DNA of 64,000 nucleotides from Nocardiopsis alba DSM 43377 (GCF_000341225.1 NZ_ANAC01000021.1:1-64000), one strand, 5' to 3'; positions 8,866 through 17,889 are shown, counted from the first letter of the stretch. The notes: generated by a model from the letters alone, not told the origin. Numbers and translations are program-made.

Positions 8866-8897
8866 GTGTCCCGAACGCCGAGGCGCGTTCGGGACAC
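8866..8897 (-). terminator. Hairpin downstream of VirB4
   Basis: 13-base perfect arms (GTGTCCCGAACGC and its complement) around a 6-base loop, 40 bases past the VirB4 stop. No T-tract, as usual in high-GC actinomycetes. Confidence 0.6.
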
Positions 8898-8937
8898 GAA
8901 GGTCGATACCCCTCTAGATCCCCATCAGCGGCGCGCG

Positions 8938-11394
8938 CTACTCCCCACGGCCGTTAGTGGACACCATCTCGGCGGGCCGCTCCCGGGTGGGGTTGGTGTC
9001 CAGCCAGCGCAGCAGAGATTCGGAGACCAGGTCGACGCCGATCCTGCCGGTGCGGCCGTCCAGGTCCCGGAAGAGGCATTCGCCGTTGCCGAGGTTGCGC
9101 AGGACCGCCATGTGGTCCTCGTTCGGTTCCACGCCGAGCAGGTCCATCACGCTGCCCACCTCGTGCGCCTCGCTGGAGCGGAAGGCGAACACCGAGGACA
9201 GACAGTTGGTGACCTGCTCGTTGAGCATGTCACCCGCGTTCTGGGAGACGAGGATGAGCGCGGTGTTGCGGGAACGGCCCATGCGGGAGACCTCGGGGAC
9301 GAGCTTGGCCCCCTCGGGCGTGGAGGTGACCGCCCAGGCCTCATCGAGGAAGATCGCCTTGGGCAGGCGACGGTCCAGACCGTTCATGAGGCGGCGGGCG
9401 AACTGGGAGACCAGGTAGAGCAGGGCCACGGACAGGCGCTGTTCGTAGGAGTAGTCGTCGCGGTCGACCCCGGAATCGGGCAGGGTGAGCCCGCCGAGGG
9501 TGAAGACGGTGGTCCATCCCTCGGTATCGATGCGTGCCTCGCCCTGGGGGTCGAAGCACAGGGAGGCCAGACGCATCTCCGCCATCGACCCGAGCACCGC
9601 GCCGAGGTTGCGCGAGGCGGCGTCGTCGGAGGCGGTGAGGTGGTCGACGACCTTGGCCAGGGAGGGCCGGGGCTGGTTGGCGACGGTGGCCACGGCCTGG
9701 ATCATCGCGGACTCGCGCTCCTCGCTCATGCGGGGCAGGAGCAGACGCAGGGTCTCGGTGGCCATGGTCTTCTTGGCCGCCAGGTCGTCGCCGAACGCGA
9801 AGGGGTCGAGCAGGCCTGGCTGGGCCGAACCCAGCGACATGACGCGCGCCTTGCGTCCCCGGTGCTTGAGCAGTTCGACGAGGGACTCGGCGTCGCCCTT
9901 GGGGTCGATGGCGGCGACGGTGACCCCGCGCAGGGCGAGCTGATAGATCATCAGCAGCGCCAGGGTCGTCTTGCCGCCACCGGGCTCACCGGTGATGGCG
10001 ATGGCGGTGGGACGGTTGCGCGCGGCGGCCACCATGGGGTCGAAGTGGACGATGGAGCGCGCCCGTCCGACGGTCTCACCGACGTAGGGGCCCACCCAGC
10101 CGCCGCCCTGCCGGTCGGTGCGGTCTCCGACCTCGACGGTGGCGGTGGGCATGCCGCCCGCGATGGTGCGCAGCGGCTGACGTTGCGCGTAGGCGTTGAG
10201 TCGGATCTTGTCTCCGGGCAGCGACTCGTTGAACAGGGAGAGCTGGTCGCCGGTGGAGTTGATGACGTCGATGCCGATGTCGCGGTAGTGCTCCATGACC
10301 GCCTCGACCTGCTGGACGAGGAGGCGTTCGGTGGGCGCGGAGACCATGAGCCGGTGCCAGCCGTAGACGAACGGCAGGCGTTCCTTGGTGATGCCGTGTT
10401 CCAGCATGCGGGCGGCGTCGATCTGCTCGGCCAGGGCGATGGGCGCCTCCACTCCGGCCTCGCGGATGTGGGCGTCCATGTCCCGCGCGTGCGCGAGTTT
10501 GCGCCCCACGTCCTTGGAGGCCTTCGCGGGCGGGATGAGCTTCATGCGCAGGGAGAGCTCGACCGGGAAGGGCAGCGCGTCGGCGTGGTGCAGCCACGGT
10601 TCCCCGTCGGGGAAGGGCATCAGGTCGGGGAATCGGGCGAAGGAGAGGAAGGAGACGTGGGTGGAGCCGGAGGGTTGTTCGAGTCTGAGCATGGAACGCC
10701 CGTTGTGGACCACCCCGTCGACGAGCGCCTCGATCTCTCCCCGCCCCCAGGTGCGGCGGCCGGCGGCCGAGGGGCGGATCTCCTCGGAGGTGCCGGTGAC
10801 GGAGTGTCGGACGAGCCAGGCGATCTCATCGGAGGTGGCGTGGCGGGCGTGCAGGGAGCTGGCGGCCAGGGCCCGGCCCAGACGTTCGGACTGGTCGGTC
10901 CAGCGGGCGAGCTCCTTGTCGTCGACCGCGTCGTCGTTGATGCCGAGGACCTGTTCGGTGCGCTGGTAGGCGCCGAAGATCTGGGAGAACAGACCGAGGC
11001 CGCCACCGGCGTTGCGCATGCCCAGCCGCACCCCGAGGTAGACCTCCTTGGTCCAGAAGTCCTTGGCCCATACGTGCCGGTACATCTCGTCGAGGTAGTC
11101 GTACCAGCCGGGTCCGGAGTCGGCGGTGGCGTCCAGTTCGGTGGCCCACTGGGCGGCCGGATAGGTGCGGTGGGCGACCCTCAGGTGCACCTCGGCGTCG
11201 TTCATCCGGATGGCGGCGAGGGCGATCGTGATGTTGGTGGCGAGCGCCTGCCGTTCCTCGGGCGTGGTGAACTCGTAGGAGACGGTGGGCAGTCGGAAGT
11301 AGGCCCAGGCCTCGGTGTCGCTGAAGAGCACACGGTCGTCGAAGTAGCGGACCGCGAGGCGGGTCGCCCCACGGGTCCCCCTGGTGCCGGTCAT
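8938..11394 (-). CDS. VirB4/TraC-family T4SS ATPase (TcpF-like)
   Basis: 818 residues from ATG 11394; the frame continues 28 codons upstream but those overlap the control region. The N-terminal half is the variable VirB4 domain (YRHVWAKDFWTKEVYLGVRL is typical). The C-terminal half is a RecA-like motor: Walker A ITGEPGGGKTTLALL near residue 500, IDPKGDAES, Walker B KAIFLDEAWAVTS near 690, and the sensor LILVSQNAGD. VirB4 proteins are hexameric cytoplasmic ATPases that energise assembly and substrate transfer of type IV secretion systems. In pCW3 the TcpF ATPase follows TcpC-D-E; here the order C-D-E then F then VirB6-like is kept on the minus strand, with two unrelated genes (ectD and HNH) inserted between E and F. 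Confidence 0.92.
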   Translation of the reverse strand: MTGTRGTRGATRLAVRYFDDRVLFSDTEAWAYFRLPTVSYEFTTPEERQALATNITIALAAIRMNDAEVHLRVAHRTYPAAQWATELDATADSGPGWYDYLDEMYRHVWAKDFWTKEVYLGVRLGMRNAGGGLGLFSQIFGAYQRTEQVLGINDDAVDDKELARWTDQSERLGRALAASSLHARHATSDEIAWLVRHSVTGTSEEIRPSAAGRRTWGRGEIEALVDGVVHNGRSMLRLEQPSGSTHVSFLSFARFPDLMPFPDGEPWLHHADALPFPVELSLRMKLIPPAKASKDVGRKLAHARDMDAHIREAGVEAPIALAEQIDAARMLEHGITKERLPFVYGWHRLMVSAPTERLLVQQVEAVMEHYRDIGIDVINSTGDQLSLFNESLPGDKIRLNAYAQRQPLRTIAGGMPTATVEVGDRTDRQGGGWVGPYVGETVGRARSIVHFDPMVAAARNRPTAIAITGEPGGGKTTLALLMIYQLALRGVTVAAIDPKGDAESLVELLKHRGRKARVMSLGSAQPGLLDPFAFGDDLAAKKTMATETLRLLLPRMSEERESAMIQAVATVANQPRPSLAKVVDHLTASDDAASRNLGAVLGSMAEMRLASLCFDPQGEARIDTEGWTTVFTLGGLTLPDSGVDRDDYSYEQRLSVALLYLVSQFARRLMNGLDRRLPKAIFLDEAWAVTSTPEGAKLVPEVSRMGRSRNTALILVSQNAGDMLNEQVTNCLSSVFAFRSSEAHEVGSVMDLLGVEPNEDHMAVLRNLGNGECLFRDLDGRTGRIGVDLVSESLLRWLDTNPTRERPAEMVSTNGRGE

Positions 11395-11440
11395 CTCGTG
11401 TCGCCTTGCCCTTCTGGTCGCGTCGCGGCTGAGCGTGCCA

Positions 11441-11456
11441 GTCCATAGTGGAGCAT
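11441..11456 (-). promoter_or_regulatory. Shared T4SS upstream motif, copy 2 (VirB4)
   Basis: Minus strand ATGCTCCACTATGGAC, 47 bases upstream of the VirB4 start. It aligns with ATGCCTCACTATAGGG upstream of the TcpC-like gene and ATGGAGCACCATAGAG upstream of the VirB6-like gene. The GATGGGGTA half is not conserved here. Confidence 0.4.
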
Positions 11457-11513
11457 GCGGCCCGAGGCGCAGAAGCAAACGGGGTTACGGCACGCCGGAA
11501 ACCCGATCGTGGT

Positions 11514-11560
11514 GGGTCCGGGTGGGCACGCGACATCCGGACGCGCGCCCACCCGGACCC
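11514..11560 (-). terminator. Hairpin downstream of HNH nuclease gene
   Basis: 14-base perfect arms (GGGTCCGGGTGGGC and complement) with a 19-base loop, starting 8 bases beyond the HNH stop codon. It separates the HNH transcript from the VirB4 unit. Confidence 0.65.
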
Positions 11561-11567
11561 TCCCTCG

Positions 11568-12227
11568 TCAGCAGGCGGTGTCGAGGGTGCCGTTCAGGGA
11601 GGACTTCTCCGTGGAGGTGATGGTGAGGTCGTAGCGGTGCTTCACGTCGATCCAGGACTTCACGTAGTCACAGTGGACGGAGGTGTTGGTCGGCATCCAC
11701 TCCGAGGGGTCCTTGTCCCCCTTGGCGCCGTTGCTGGACGGGGTGGCCAGCCACAGCTGGGAGGACTCCACGTCGTTGGCGAAGTCGGCGCGCTCGGAGG
11801 TGGACCAGTCGGCGGCCCCGGTCTTCCAGGCCTCGCTCAGCGGCACCAGGTGGTCGACGCTGATGTCGCCGGGGACGTCCTCGACCCACTCGTCGTCGAA
11901 GGCGCTCCACCAGCTTCCGGAGGTGGGCTGGCACCTGGAGTCGGTGACCACGTCGTGGCCGTCACGCTGGAGCACCACCTGTCGAGCGGTGCAGGGGCTC
12001 TCCACCACGTTCCAGTGGGGGAAGAGGCTTCGGTCGTAACCGTCCTGGGGGCCCTTGGGGGCGACGGTGAGGGAGTCCAGCTGGGTCCTGGCCTCGGACT
12101 CCGAGGGGATGTTCGGGGGCAGGGTGTGGTCGGCGGCGGCGGGGGCGGACCATCCGATGACCACGGCCATCGCGGCGGCCGAGACCGCGGCGATGCCGCG
12201 CGAGAGCGCACGGGGGAGGGTGGACAC
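11568..12227 (-). CDS. Secreted HNH nuclease (DUF1524 family)
   Basis: 219 residues from GTG 12227, selected because AGAGGAGAG lies six bases upstream; a longer ATG frame exists. A signal peptide with ALSRGIAAVSAAAMAVVIGW and cleavage after SAPAAA is clear. The mature part carries the DUF1524/HNH features: two Cys pairs around SPCTARQ and DSRCQPT, ISVDHLVPLSEAWKTGA (the metal and catalytic His), then SQLWLATPSSNGAKGDKD and DYVKSWIDVKHRYDL. These are extracellular metal-dependent nucleases, often called GmrSD-C-like or HNH family. It sits between the E and F genes of a secretion machine but has its own terminator and ribosome site, and carries a Sec-type signal, so it is probably exported by Sec rather than by the T4SS. 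Confidence 0.88.
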   Translation of the reverse strand: MSTLPRALSRGIAAVSAAAMAVVIGWSAPAAADHTLPPNIPSESEARTQLDSLTVAPKGPQDGYDRSLFPHWNVVESPCTARQVVLQRDGHDVVTDSRCQPTSGSWWSAFDDEWVEDVPGDISVDHLVPLSEAWKTGAADWSTSERADFANDVESSQLWLATPSSNGAKGDKDPSEWMPTNTSVHCDYVKSWIDVKHRYDLTITSTEKSSLNGTLDTAC

Positions 12228-12750
12228 GTTATCTCTCCTCTTGAGCGGGTCGAGGAAAAGTGGACGCACCTACTGTGCGGTAATCGAGCCCTCGACACCA
12301 GACCCCGTCAGGAGAATTCCGCGTGAAATACACGGAGCGGGTGGGACTGGAGCGCAAAACGGGAGCTCGTCGGTTTGAACCATGCAGCACACCAGATTCG
12401 TGTGAAACAGGTCACATGGAAACCGGGGACTCGGGCATCTCGGGGAGAGGGTCGACGGCGACAACCGGACGACCTGGGACGATGACCCCGGGTCAGCGGA
12501 TTCGTCACCCTGGGCGATTCGACGCAGGTAAGCCCTGGGACGGCCTCACCAACCTCACGCAAACCCGAGAACAACGGTCCTTTGATTTACGTTTTCCGCC
12601 CATATAGTATGTCAGTAATACCCCGAGGACCTTCCGGTAAACAAACGGACGTTCGAGCCTCGAATATGCCCTCCCGTCGGATTTGTTAGGTTCACCTGTC
12701 GTAGGAGAGAACCCGATTCGAGAGGAGCGACCCTCACCGAGGGGAACGGC
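12228..12750. other. 523-base divergent region between HNH and ectD
   Basis: No gene. It is lower in G+C than the flanks, especially 12570-12690. On the minus strand ACTATATGGGCGG near 12596-12608 loosely resembles the T4SS upstream motif. GGAGCGACC-type purine runs before ectD are its ribosome site region. Confidence 0.4.
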
Positions 12751-13656
12751 ATGACTCTGCAAATGGATCTTCCGACCGCGGACGAGTACCCGACCCGTAA
12801 GGCCCCGGAGCCCGCGCTGCTCTACCGTCAGGACCCCACGGTCTGGAGCGGTGACGCGACGGGCCCCTTCACCGCCGAGGAACTGAGCGACTATGGTCGC
12901 CGCGGCTACACACAGGTCGCGTCGATGGTCGACGCTCAGGAGGTCGAGCGGTACCGGGCCGAACTCAAACGCCTCAGTGACGACCGCGCGCTCCGCAAGG
13001 ACGAGCGGATCGTCGTGGAACCCACCTCCGACGAGGTCCGTTCCGTCTTCGAGGTGCACAAGATCAGCGAGGTCTTCTCCGACCTCGTCAACGATCCCCG
13101 ACTGGTCGACCGTGCCCGTCAGATCCTCGGATCCGACGTGTACGTGCACCAGAGCCGGGTGAACTACAAGCCCGGTTTCGGCGGAGGCTCGTTCTACTGG
13201 CACTCCGACTTCGAGACCTGGCACGCCGAGGACGGCATGCCGCGTATGCGCGCGGTCAGCTTCTCGGTGGCCCTGACCGACAACTACACCCACAACGGCG
13301 CTCTGATGATCATGCCGGGCTCGCACAAGACGTTCGTCTCGTGCGTCGGCGAGACTCCGGAGGACCACTACCGGTCCTCGCTCAAGAGCCAGCACGTGGG
13401 CACCCCGGACCAGGCGTCGCTGGCCCTGCTGGCCGAACGGCACGGCATCGACGTCCTCACCGGTTCGGCCGGCGACGTGACCGTCTTCGACTCCAACTGC
13501 ATGCACGGATCCGGGGGCAACATCACGCCCTTCCCGCGATCCAACGTGTTCATCGTGTACAACAGCGTGGAGAACGCCTGCGACAAACCCTTCAGCGCGA
13601 GCTCGGCTCGCCCGGGTTTCCTCGCGTCCTCCGACACCACTCCGGCCGGTCGTTAG
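12751..13656 (+). CDS. ectD: Ectoine hydroxylase
   Basis: 301 residues. EctD is a cytoplasmic Fe(II)/2-oxoglutarate dioxygenase that turns the compatible solute ectoine into 5-hydroxyectoine. The family signature around residues 134-192 is present (QSRVNYKPGFGGGSFYWHSD and ALTDNYTHNGALMIMPGSH). The iron triad is H151, D153 and H252, the last within SNCMHGSGGN. Length is normal (about 295-305). ectABC and the ectR regulator are not in this window, so ectoine must be made or imported through genes elsewhere. It sits alone on the plus strand between secretion genes, with two strong terminators downstream. Osmotic induction is expected from the family but no promoter element was identified. Confidence 0.95.
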   Translation: MTLQMDLPTADEYPTRKAPEPALLYRQDPTVWSGDATGPFTAEELSDYGRRGYTQVASMVDAQEVERYRAELKRLSDDRALRKDERIVVEPTSDEVRSVFEVHKISEVFSDLVNDPRLVDRARQILGSDVYVHQSRVNYKPGFGGGSFYWHSDFETWHAEDGMPRMRAVSFSVALTDNYTHNGALMIMPGSHKTFVSCVGETPEDHYRSSLKSQHVGTPDQASLALLAERHGIDVLTGSAGDVTVFDSNCMHGSGGNITPFPRSNVFIVYNSVENACDKPFSASSARPGFLASSDTTPAGR

Positions 13657-13793
13657 CATCCGGCCACAGGCACTCGTAGGGCCCCGGACGCGCGAACGTG
13701 GGAGAGACGTCCCGCGCGTACCGAAGCGGCCGACCGACCCCGGCACGGACACCACGGGTTCGACGCCTCGAGCGGGCCGGAAACGAACGCCTC

Positions 13794-13820
13794 GGGGCGT
13801 GTGAGAGCTCCACACGCCCC
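13794..13820. terminator. Terminator 1 downstream of ectD
   Basis: GGGGCGTGTG-N7-CACACGCCCC, perfect 10-base arms. Confidence 0.6.
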
Positions 13821-13834
13821 GCGACCGAGAACCA

Positions 13835-13869
13835 CCGAGGGCCCGCCCCGATCCGGGGCGGGCCCTCGG
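13835..13869. terminator. Terminator 2, bidirectional, ectD / TcpE fusion
   Basis: 16-base perfect arms (CCGAGGGCCCGCCCCG and complement) with a 3-base loop, between convergent genes; it starts 14 bases past the TcpE-fusion stop codon. Confidence 0.75.
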
Positions 13870-13883
13870 GCCGTGTACCGACC

Positions 13884-16800
13884 TCAGTGCCGGGGCGTCG
13901 AGATCAACGAGTTGACCAGGACCCCGCCCAGGGCCCCGTGGGCCCTCTTGGTCGCGGGGCGCAACGCGCCCACGTCGATCTTCGTGTACGAGGAGCCCAG
14001 GTGGTCGTCCCACGGAATGCGCACGATCGCGCGGCAGCGGCCTCGGGCCACCCGCTCGGCGGCGTCGACGTCCCGCAGGCTGCGCTTGCTCACCCCGTTG
14101 ACCACGAGCACCGAGTTGGCGCGAAGCGCGGAGTATCCGTTGCCGTCCAACCACTCGAAGGTCATGGACACGGCGCGCTCGGCGTCGGCGCTGGCCGGCG
14201 CGACCAGCACCAGGCCGTCCGCGACCGGCAGGGCCCGCGCCACACCGGTGGCGGCCGGGTCCAGCAACGTCAGACCGTAGAAACCGCCGAGCAGTTCGGC
14301 GAGCTGACCGTAGTCGCGGTCGTCCAGGGTCTGGACGTAGGGATCGTCGAGGGTCTGGACGACCTCCAGCCCGGTCACGGCGCGCCCCGCGTAGGAACGC
14401 ATCCGCTCGTACTCGTCGATCCCGTCGGCGTTGGCCAGCAGGGCCGTGAGCGTCTCCGGCGCCTGGGCCCCGACCCGTCGGGACAGTCCGTTGGGGCCCG
14501 GGTTGACGTCGACCGCGACCACCCTGTCGTCGCGGTGCGCCGCGAGGGTGTGGCCGAGCATCAGCGCGGTCACCGACTGTCCGGCGCCACCGGTGCATCC
14601 GAGGACCACCAGGGCCCGGGGTCGGTCGAGGGGTGCGCGGAGCCGTTCGATGTCGCCCTCGGGCAGGTCCGAGCGCATCGGCGCCGCGCCGCCGGTGACG
14701 ACCCTCGCCAACCGGCGCCATCCCCGGGTGGCCCCGGAGTCGCCCGCGGCCTCGGCGGCGGGTTCGGCCGGTTCGGGGTCGACCCGGCGCGCGGTGCCGC
14801 CTCCGGGGGTGTCCCCCAGGCCATCGTGTTCTCCGGTGCCGTGGTCGAGCTCCAGCTCCTGGGAGGGGGACTCCTCCCGATCGGCCGTCTCCTCGCGCGC
14901 CTCCCTCGTCTCCTGTGCGGTGCGGGGCGCGGGCGGCTCGGGCTCCTCTCCGGGCACGGTCTGTCCGAAGAGTCGGCCGATCCTGCGGGCGTTCTGGGCG
15001 ACCTTGTGGAAGACCCCGTCGTGGGGATCGTGCGGGCCGAAGGACTCCCGGTCCTCCGAGGTGTCCGAGGGGTCGGGCTCCGTGCGCCGGCCGTCCTCCT
15101 CGACGGTCTCCTTCGTGATCCCCGGTTCGGAGGCGATGGCCGGCTCGGCGGCTCCGTCGGCCCGACGGCGGGCGCGCAGGGCGGCCTCCTCGGCCTCGGC
15201 CAGTTCGTCCTCGGTCGGGCGGAGGGCGGCGGCCGCGTTCTCCTTCGAACGGAGACCTTCGACCTTTCGGGGCCTCTCGGGGGCGGGTCGTTCGACGCGC
15301 TCCCGGTTCGTTCCCTCGACCGCGGCGCTGCGCTCCGTGGAGTCGGCCGCGTCCACGGTCCCGGTCGCGCCGGCCCGGACCCGGGGTTCCGGTTCCCGTC
15401 GCACCTCCACGAAGCTGACCAGCTCACCCGTACCGTGATCCAGCTGGGTCGCGGGCTTGGCCGTCTCCTCGCCCCCCTTCGTCGGTGTCCCGGTGGAAGG
15501 GGCGGTCCGCGGTTCCACGTCCGTCCGGGGTTCGGGGTCCTTCTCCAGGACCGTCTCCGGCTCCGGGGCGGGTTCGGGCGCCTCGGTGGCGACGGCCTCG
15601 ACGGCCTCGGGGGCCGGTTCGGGCTTCGGGGCGGGGACGGGGGCGTCCGTCCTCTCCGGTCGACCGTTCTCCCCTTCGGTCCCCCGCTCTCTCGTCTCCG
15701 GTTCCGGAGCGGGCTCGGGTTTCGGCTCGGGCTCCCGTCGCACCTCCACGAAGCTGACCAGCTCACCCGTACCGTGATCCAGCTGGGTCGCGGGCTTGGT
15801 CTCCTCCTCGGGGTCCTCCGTCCGAGGCTCGTCGGCGGACGCCTCCCGCTCGCCGCTCTCCTCCCGCAGTTCCTCCGCCGGGATGACGGGGTTGTCGCGG
15901 TCTCCGACCTTCGGCTGGTCGGGGTGACGGCGCTTGCCGTCGTCGAACCACTCCGCGTCGTCGGTCGGTTCGTTCTCCCGCTCGTGCGCGGGAACGACGT
16001 CGGCGAACTTGGGGCGGGGCGGCGCCGGGGTGTCGGCCTGGATCAGGTGGCGATCGAGCACGGACATGTGCTCGTCCCACTCGGAGTCGTGTCCGGTCCG
16101 CCCCTCACCCTCCGGTTCCCGTCCCGTTCCGCTCCTGTCGGCGGTCTCGGTCCGGGCCTCGCCGAGGCCGTCGGTGGCGTGCGAGGCCTGCGGTCCGGCC
16201 GCGGTCCGGCCGATCCGTCCGGCTTCCGCGGGGGTAGGCTCCTCCCGCTCCGGGGTGGTGGACGCCGGTGGAAGCCATGGAGCCGGGGAGACGTCGCGGG
16301 CCGCTGAGGGCCTGCCCGTGGCCTCGGCGTAGCGCGCGGCGTAGTCGGACAGGTCGGGGTAGCCGCCCGCTTCGGAAGAGGGGTCGCTCGACGCGCCCTC
16401 CCGATCGGCGCCGTCCGGGTCGAGGGACCAGGGGGCGGCGTGCGGCCGCCCCTTCGGCCCGGCGGGCCCGTCCACGGGGTCGGTGTCCTCGGTGGCGGGC
16501 AGGGCCGTACCCCGCGCGCGTATCGGGGGTTCGGCGGGACGGACCCGTTCGCGGACCGGTTCCCGTTCGACCGTGTCGGCCACCCGTGTGTCGTCGGTGA
16601 CGTCGACCGGACCGGTCTCGCGCTCCCGGCGGTCGGCCAGGTCCTTGGCGACCCGGATGCCCTGGGCGCGTCCGCGCAGACGACGGGCGGCGGTCGACTC
16701 CGAACGACTCTCGGTCGGCTCGGGCGCGGCCATGATCTCTTCGGCGCGACGCCGATCCTCGGAACGCTCGGCGGCCGATCGGACCGCCGAGGCGAGTTCA

Positions 16801-17870
16801 TCGGTGCTCATGGCGCCGGTGTCGGATTCGGCGTAGGCGCTCTTGGAGGACAGACCGATCGGTGTCTCACCGGAGGAGGCGCGCAGTCGGGCGAGCCACT
16901 CGTCGCGGTCGCGTCGTTCGTCCTCCTCGGTGGCGTGGACGGGCTCGTCGAAGACATCTCCCTCGATGTTCGAGCCCTCCCCACCGACACGATCCCGAGC
17001 GTCGTCCTCGGGTTTCTCCCGGGCCTCGCCGTCACCACCGCCACCGGTGTTCAGGGCGAAGCCGAAGTAGTTGAGTACGCGGCGGCCGACCCCGGGACGG
17101 GCGCCGTCGTCGCTTTCGCGGGCCTCTACGGCGGCCATCGCGACGTGGGTGTCCCCGAGGCCCTCCGTGGTCTCCCGCGTACCCTCAGTGTCCTCCTTGG
17201 CCGGCGCTCCGGCGGTGACCGGAACCCGCGTGTCGGGGGCCTCGACCGTCTTCTCCGGTTCGGTGAGCCGGTCGCCGGGGTCGGGGAGCGGCTCGACCTC
17301 CCTCGCGGCGGGCTCGGGGGCGGCCACCCCGCGCAGCGGCGGCGCCGCCTCCCCGACGGCGCGCGGATCGCGTTCGACCTCGCTCGGGGCGGTGGATTCG
17401 ATGGAGGCCTCTTCGGAGACCTCGATCTCCTCCGTCTCGGCGGCCTCTTGGTCGCGGCGTGCGCCCCGGGGCAGGGGAAGCGGCCCGGCGGCGGGGTCGC
17501 GGTGCCACACACGCACCGCCACACGCACCTCCGAGGGCTCGTACTCCGGGGCGAGCCTGGTGTACACGCGCGCCTCGGTGAGGAAACGCGCCTGTGAGAT
17601 GAGCAGCTCCGTGAGGCGCTTGCCCTCGATCACCGGCCGGGTCGCCAGCACGGTGATCACCCCCGGTGGCACGACCCACAGCACCAGGTGCCAGCCGTTG
17701 CCGAACTCGAAGGGGGCGTTGACGATGCTCAGCAGCACCACCCAGAGCGCGAAGACCCCCAGCGCGACACCGAAGGTGCCGACCGGGAGCGGCATGGGCA
17801 GCCGGAAATCGTAGAGCTTGTAGAGCCTCTTCTCGATACGCCAGATGTTGGTGTACGTGGGCAGATCCAC
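13884..17870 (-). CDS. TcpE-like membrane domain fused to MinD/ParA-like domain by long acidic linker
   Basis: 1328 residues. Residues 1-130 match the TcpE family: YTNIWRIEKRLYKLYDFRLP, two hydrophobic segments (about 27-50 and 58-82) and LTELLISQARFLTEARVYTR. Residues 145-1080 are disordered, rich in Glu, Pro, Arg and Ala, with the motif LDHGTGE three times and a perfect 67-bp DNA repeat. Residues 1085-1328 resemble MinD/ParA ATPases: VVLGCTGGAGQSVTALMLGH, VVAVDVNPGPNGLSRR, a TLLDPA box and VLVVNGVSKRSL. The signature Lys of Walker A (GK[ST]) is Gln and the first Lys of the deviant motif is missing, so ATP hydrolysis is doubtful. TcpE is a small inner-membrane T4SS subunit in pCW3. It is the third gene of the C-D-E operon. 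A scaffold or substrate-capture role for the tail is an inference. Confidence 0.8.
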   Translation of the reverse strand: MDLPTYTNIWRIEKRLYKLYDFRLPMPLPVGTFGVALGVFALWVVLLSIVNAPFEFGNGWHLVLWVVPPGVITVLATRPVIEGKRLTELLISQARFLTEARVYTRLAPEYEPSEVRVAVRVWHRDPAAGPLPLPRGARRDQEAAETEEIEVSEEASIESTAPSEVERDPRAVGEAAPPLRGVAAPEPAAREVEPLPDPGDRLTEPEKTVEAPDTRVPVTAGAPAKEDTEGTRETTEGLGDTHVAMAAVEARESDDGARPGVGRRVLNYFGFALNTGGGGDGEAREKPEDDARDRVGGEGSNIEGDVFDEPVHATEEDERRDRDEWLARLRASSGETPIGLSSKSAYAESDTGAMSTDELASAVRSAAERSEDRRRAEEIMAAPEPTESRSESTAARRLRGRAQGIRVAKDLADRRERETGPVDVTDDTRVADTVEREPVRERVRPAEPPIRARGTALPATEDTDPVDGPAGPKGRPHAAPWSLDPDGADREGASSDPSSEAGGYPDLSDYAARYAEATGRPSAARDVSPAPWLPPASTTPEREEPTPAEAGRIGRTAAGPQASHATDGLGEARTETADRSGTGREPEGEGRTGHDSEWDEHMSVLDRHLIQADTPAPPRPKFADVVPAHERENEPTDDAEWFDDGKRRHPDQPKVGDRDNPVIPAEELREESGEREASADEPRTEDPEEETKPATQLDHGTGELVSFVEVRREPEPKPEPAPEPETRERGTEGENGRPERTDAPVPAPKPEPAPEAVEAVATEAPEPAPEPETVLEKDPEPRTDVEPRTAPSTGTPTKGGEETAKPATQLDHGTGELVSFVEVRREPEPRVRAGATGTVDAADSTERSAAVEGTNRERVERPAPERPRKVEGLRSKENAAAALRPTEDELAEAEEAALRARRRADGAAEPAIASEPGITKETVEEDGRRTEPDPSDTSEDRESFGPHDPHDGVFHKVAQNARRIGRLFGQTVPGEEPEPPAPRTAQETREAREETADREESPSQELELDHGTGEHDGLGDTPGGGTARRVDPEPAEPAAEAAGDSGATRGWRRLARVVTGGAAPMRSDLPEGDIERLRAPLDRPRALVVLGCTGGAGQSVTALMLGHTLAAHRDDRVVAVDVNPGPNGLSRRVGAQAPETLTALLANADGIDEYERMRSYAGRAVTGLEVVQTLDDPYVQTLDDRDYGQLAELLGGFYGLTLLDPAATGVARALPVADGLVLVAPASADAERAVSMTFEWLDGNGYSALRANSVLVVNGVSKRSLRDVDAAERVARGRCRAIVRIPWDDHLGSSYTKIDVGALRPATKRAHGALGGVLVNSLISTPRH
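15394..15460. repeat. 67-bp perfect direct repeat, copy A
   Basis: Identical to 15733-15799, 339 bases away (113 codons, in frame). It encodes the linker peptide that includes TQLDHGTGELVSFVEVRRE in the TcpE fusion. Perfect identity at wobble positions implies recent duplication or gene conversion. Confidence 0.95.
15733..15799. repeat. 67-bp perfect direct repeat, copy B
   Basis: Second copy of the repeat at 15394-15460, in the same reading frame of the TcpE-fusion linker. Confidence 0.95.
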
Positions 17871-17889
17871 GGTCTCCGGCCTCCCTCGC

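Noticed and set aside
8845-11448. 867-codon plus-strand frame opposite VirB4
   Set aside because: Val/Gly/Asp-rich antisense frame; VirB4 motifs on the minus strand are unambiguous.
13698-16307. 869-codon plus-strand frame opposite the TcpE fusion
   Set aside because: Low-complexity antisense of the linker; no domain, no ribosome site.
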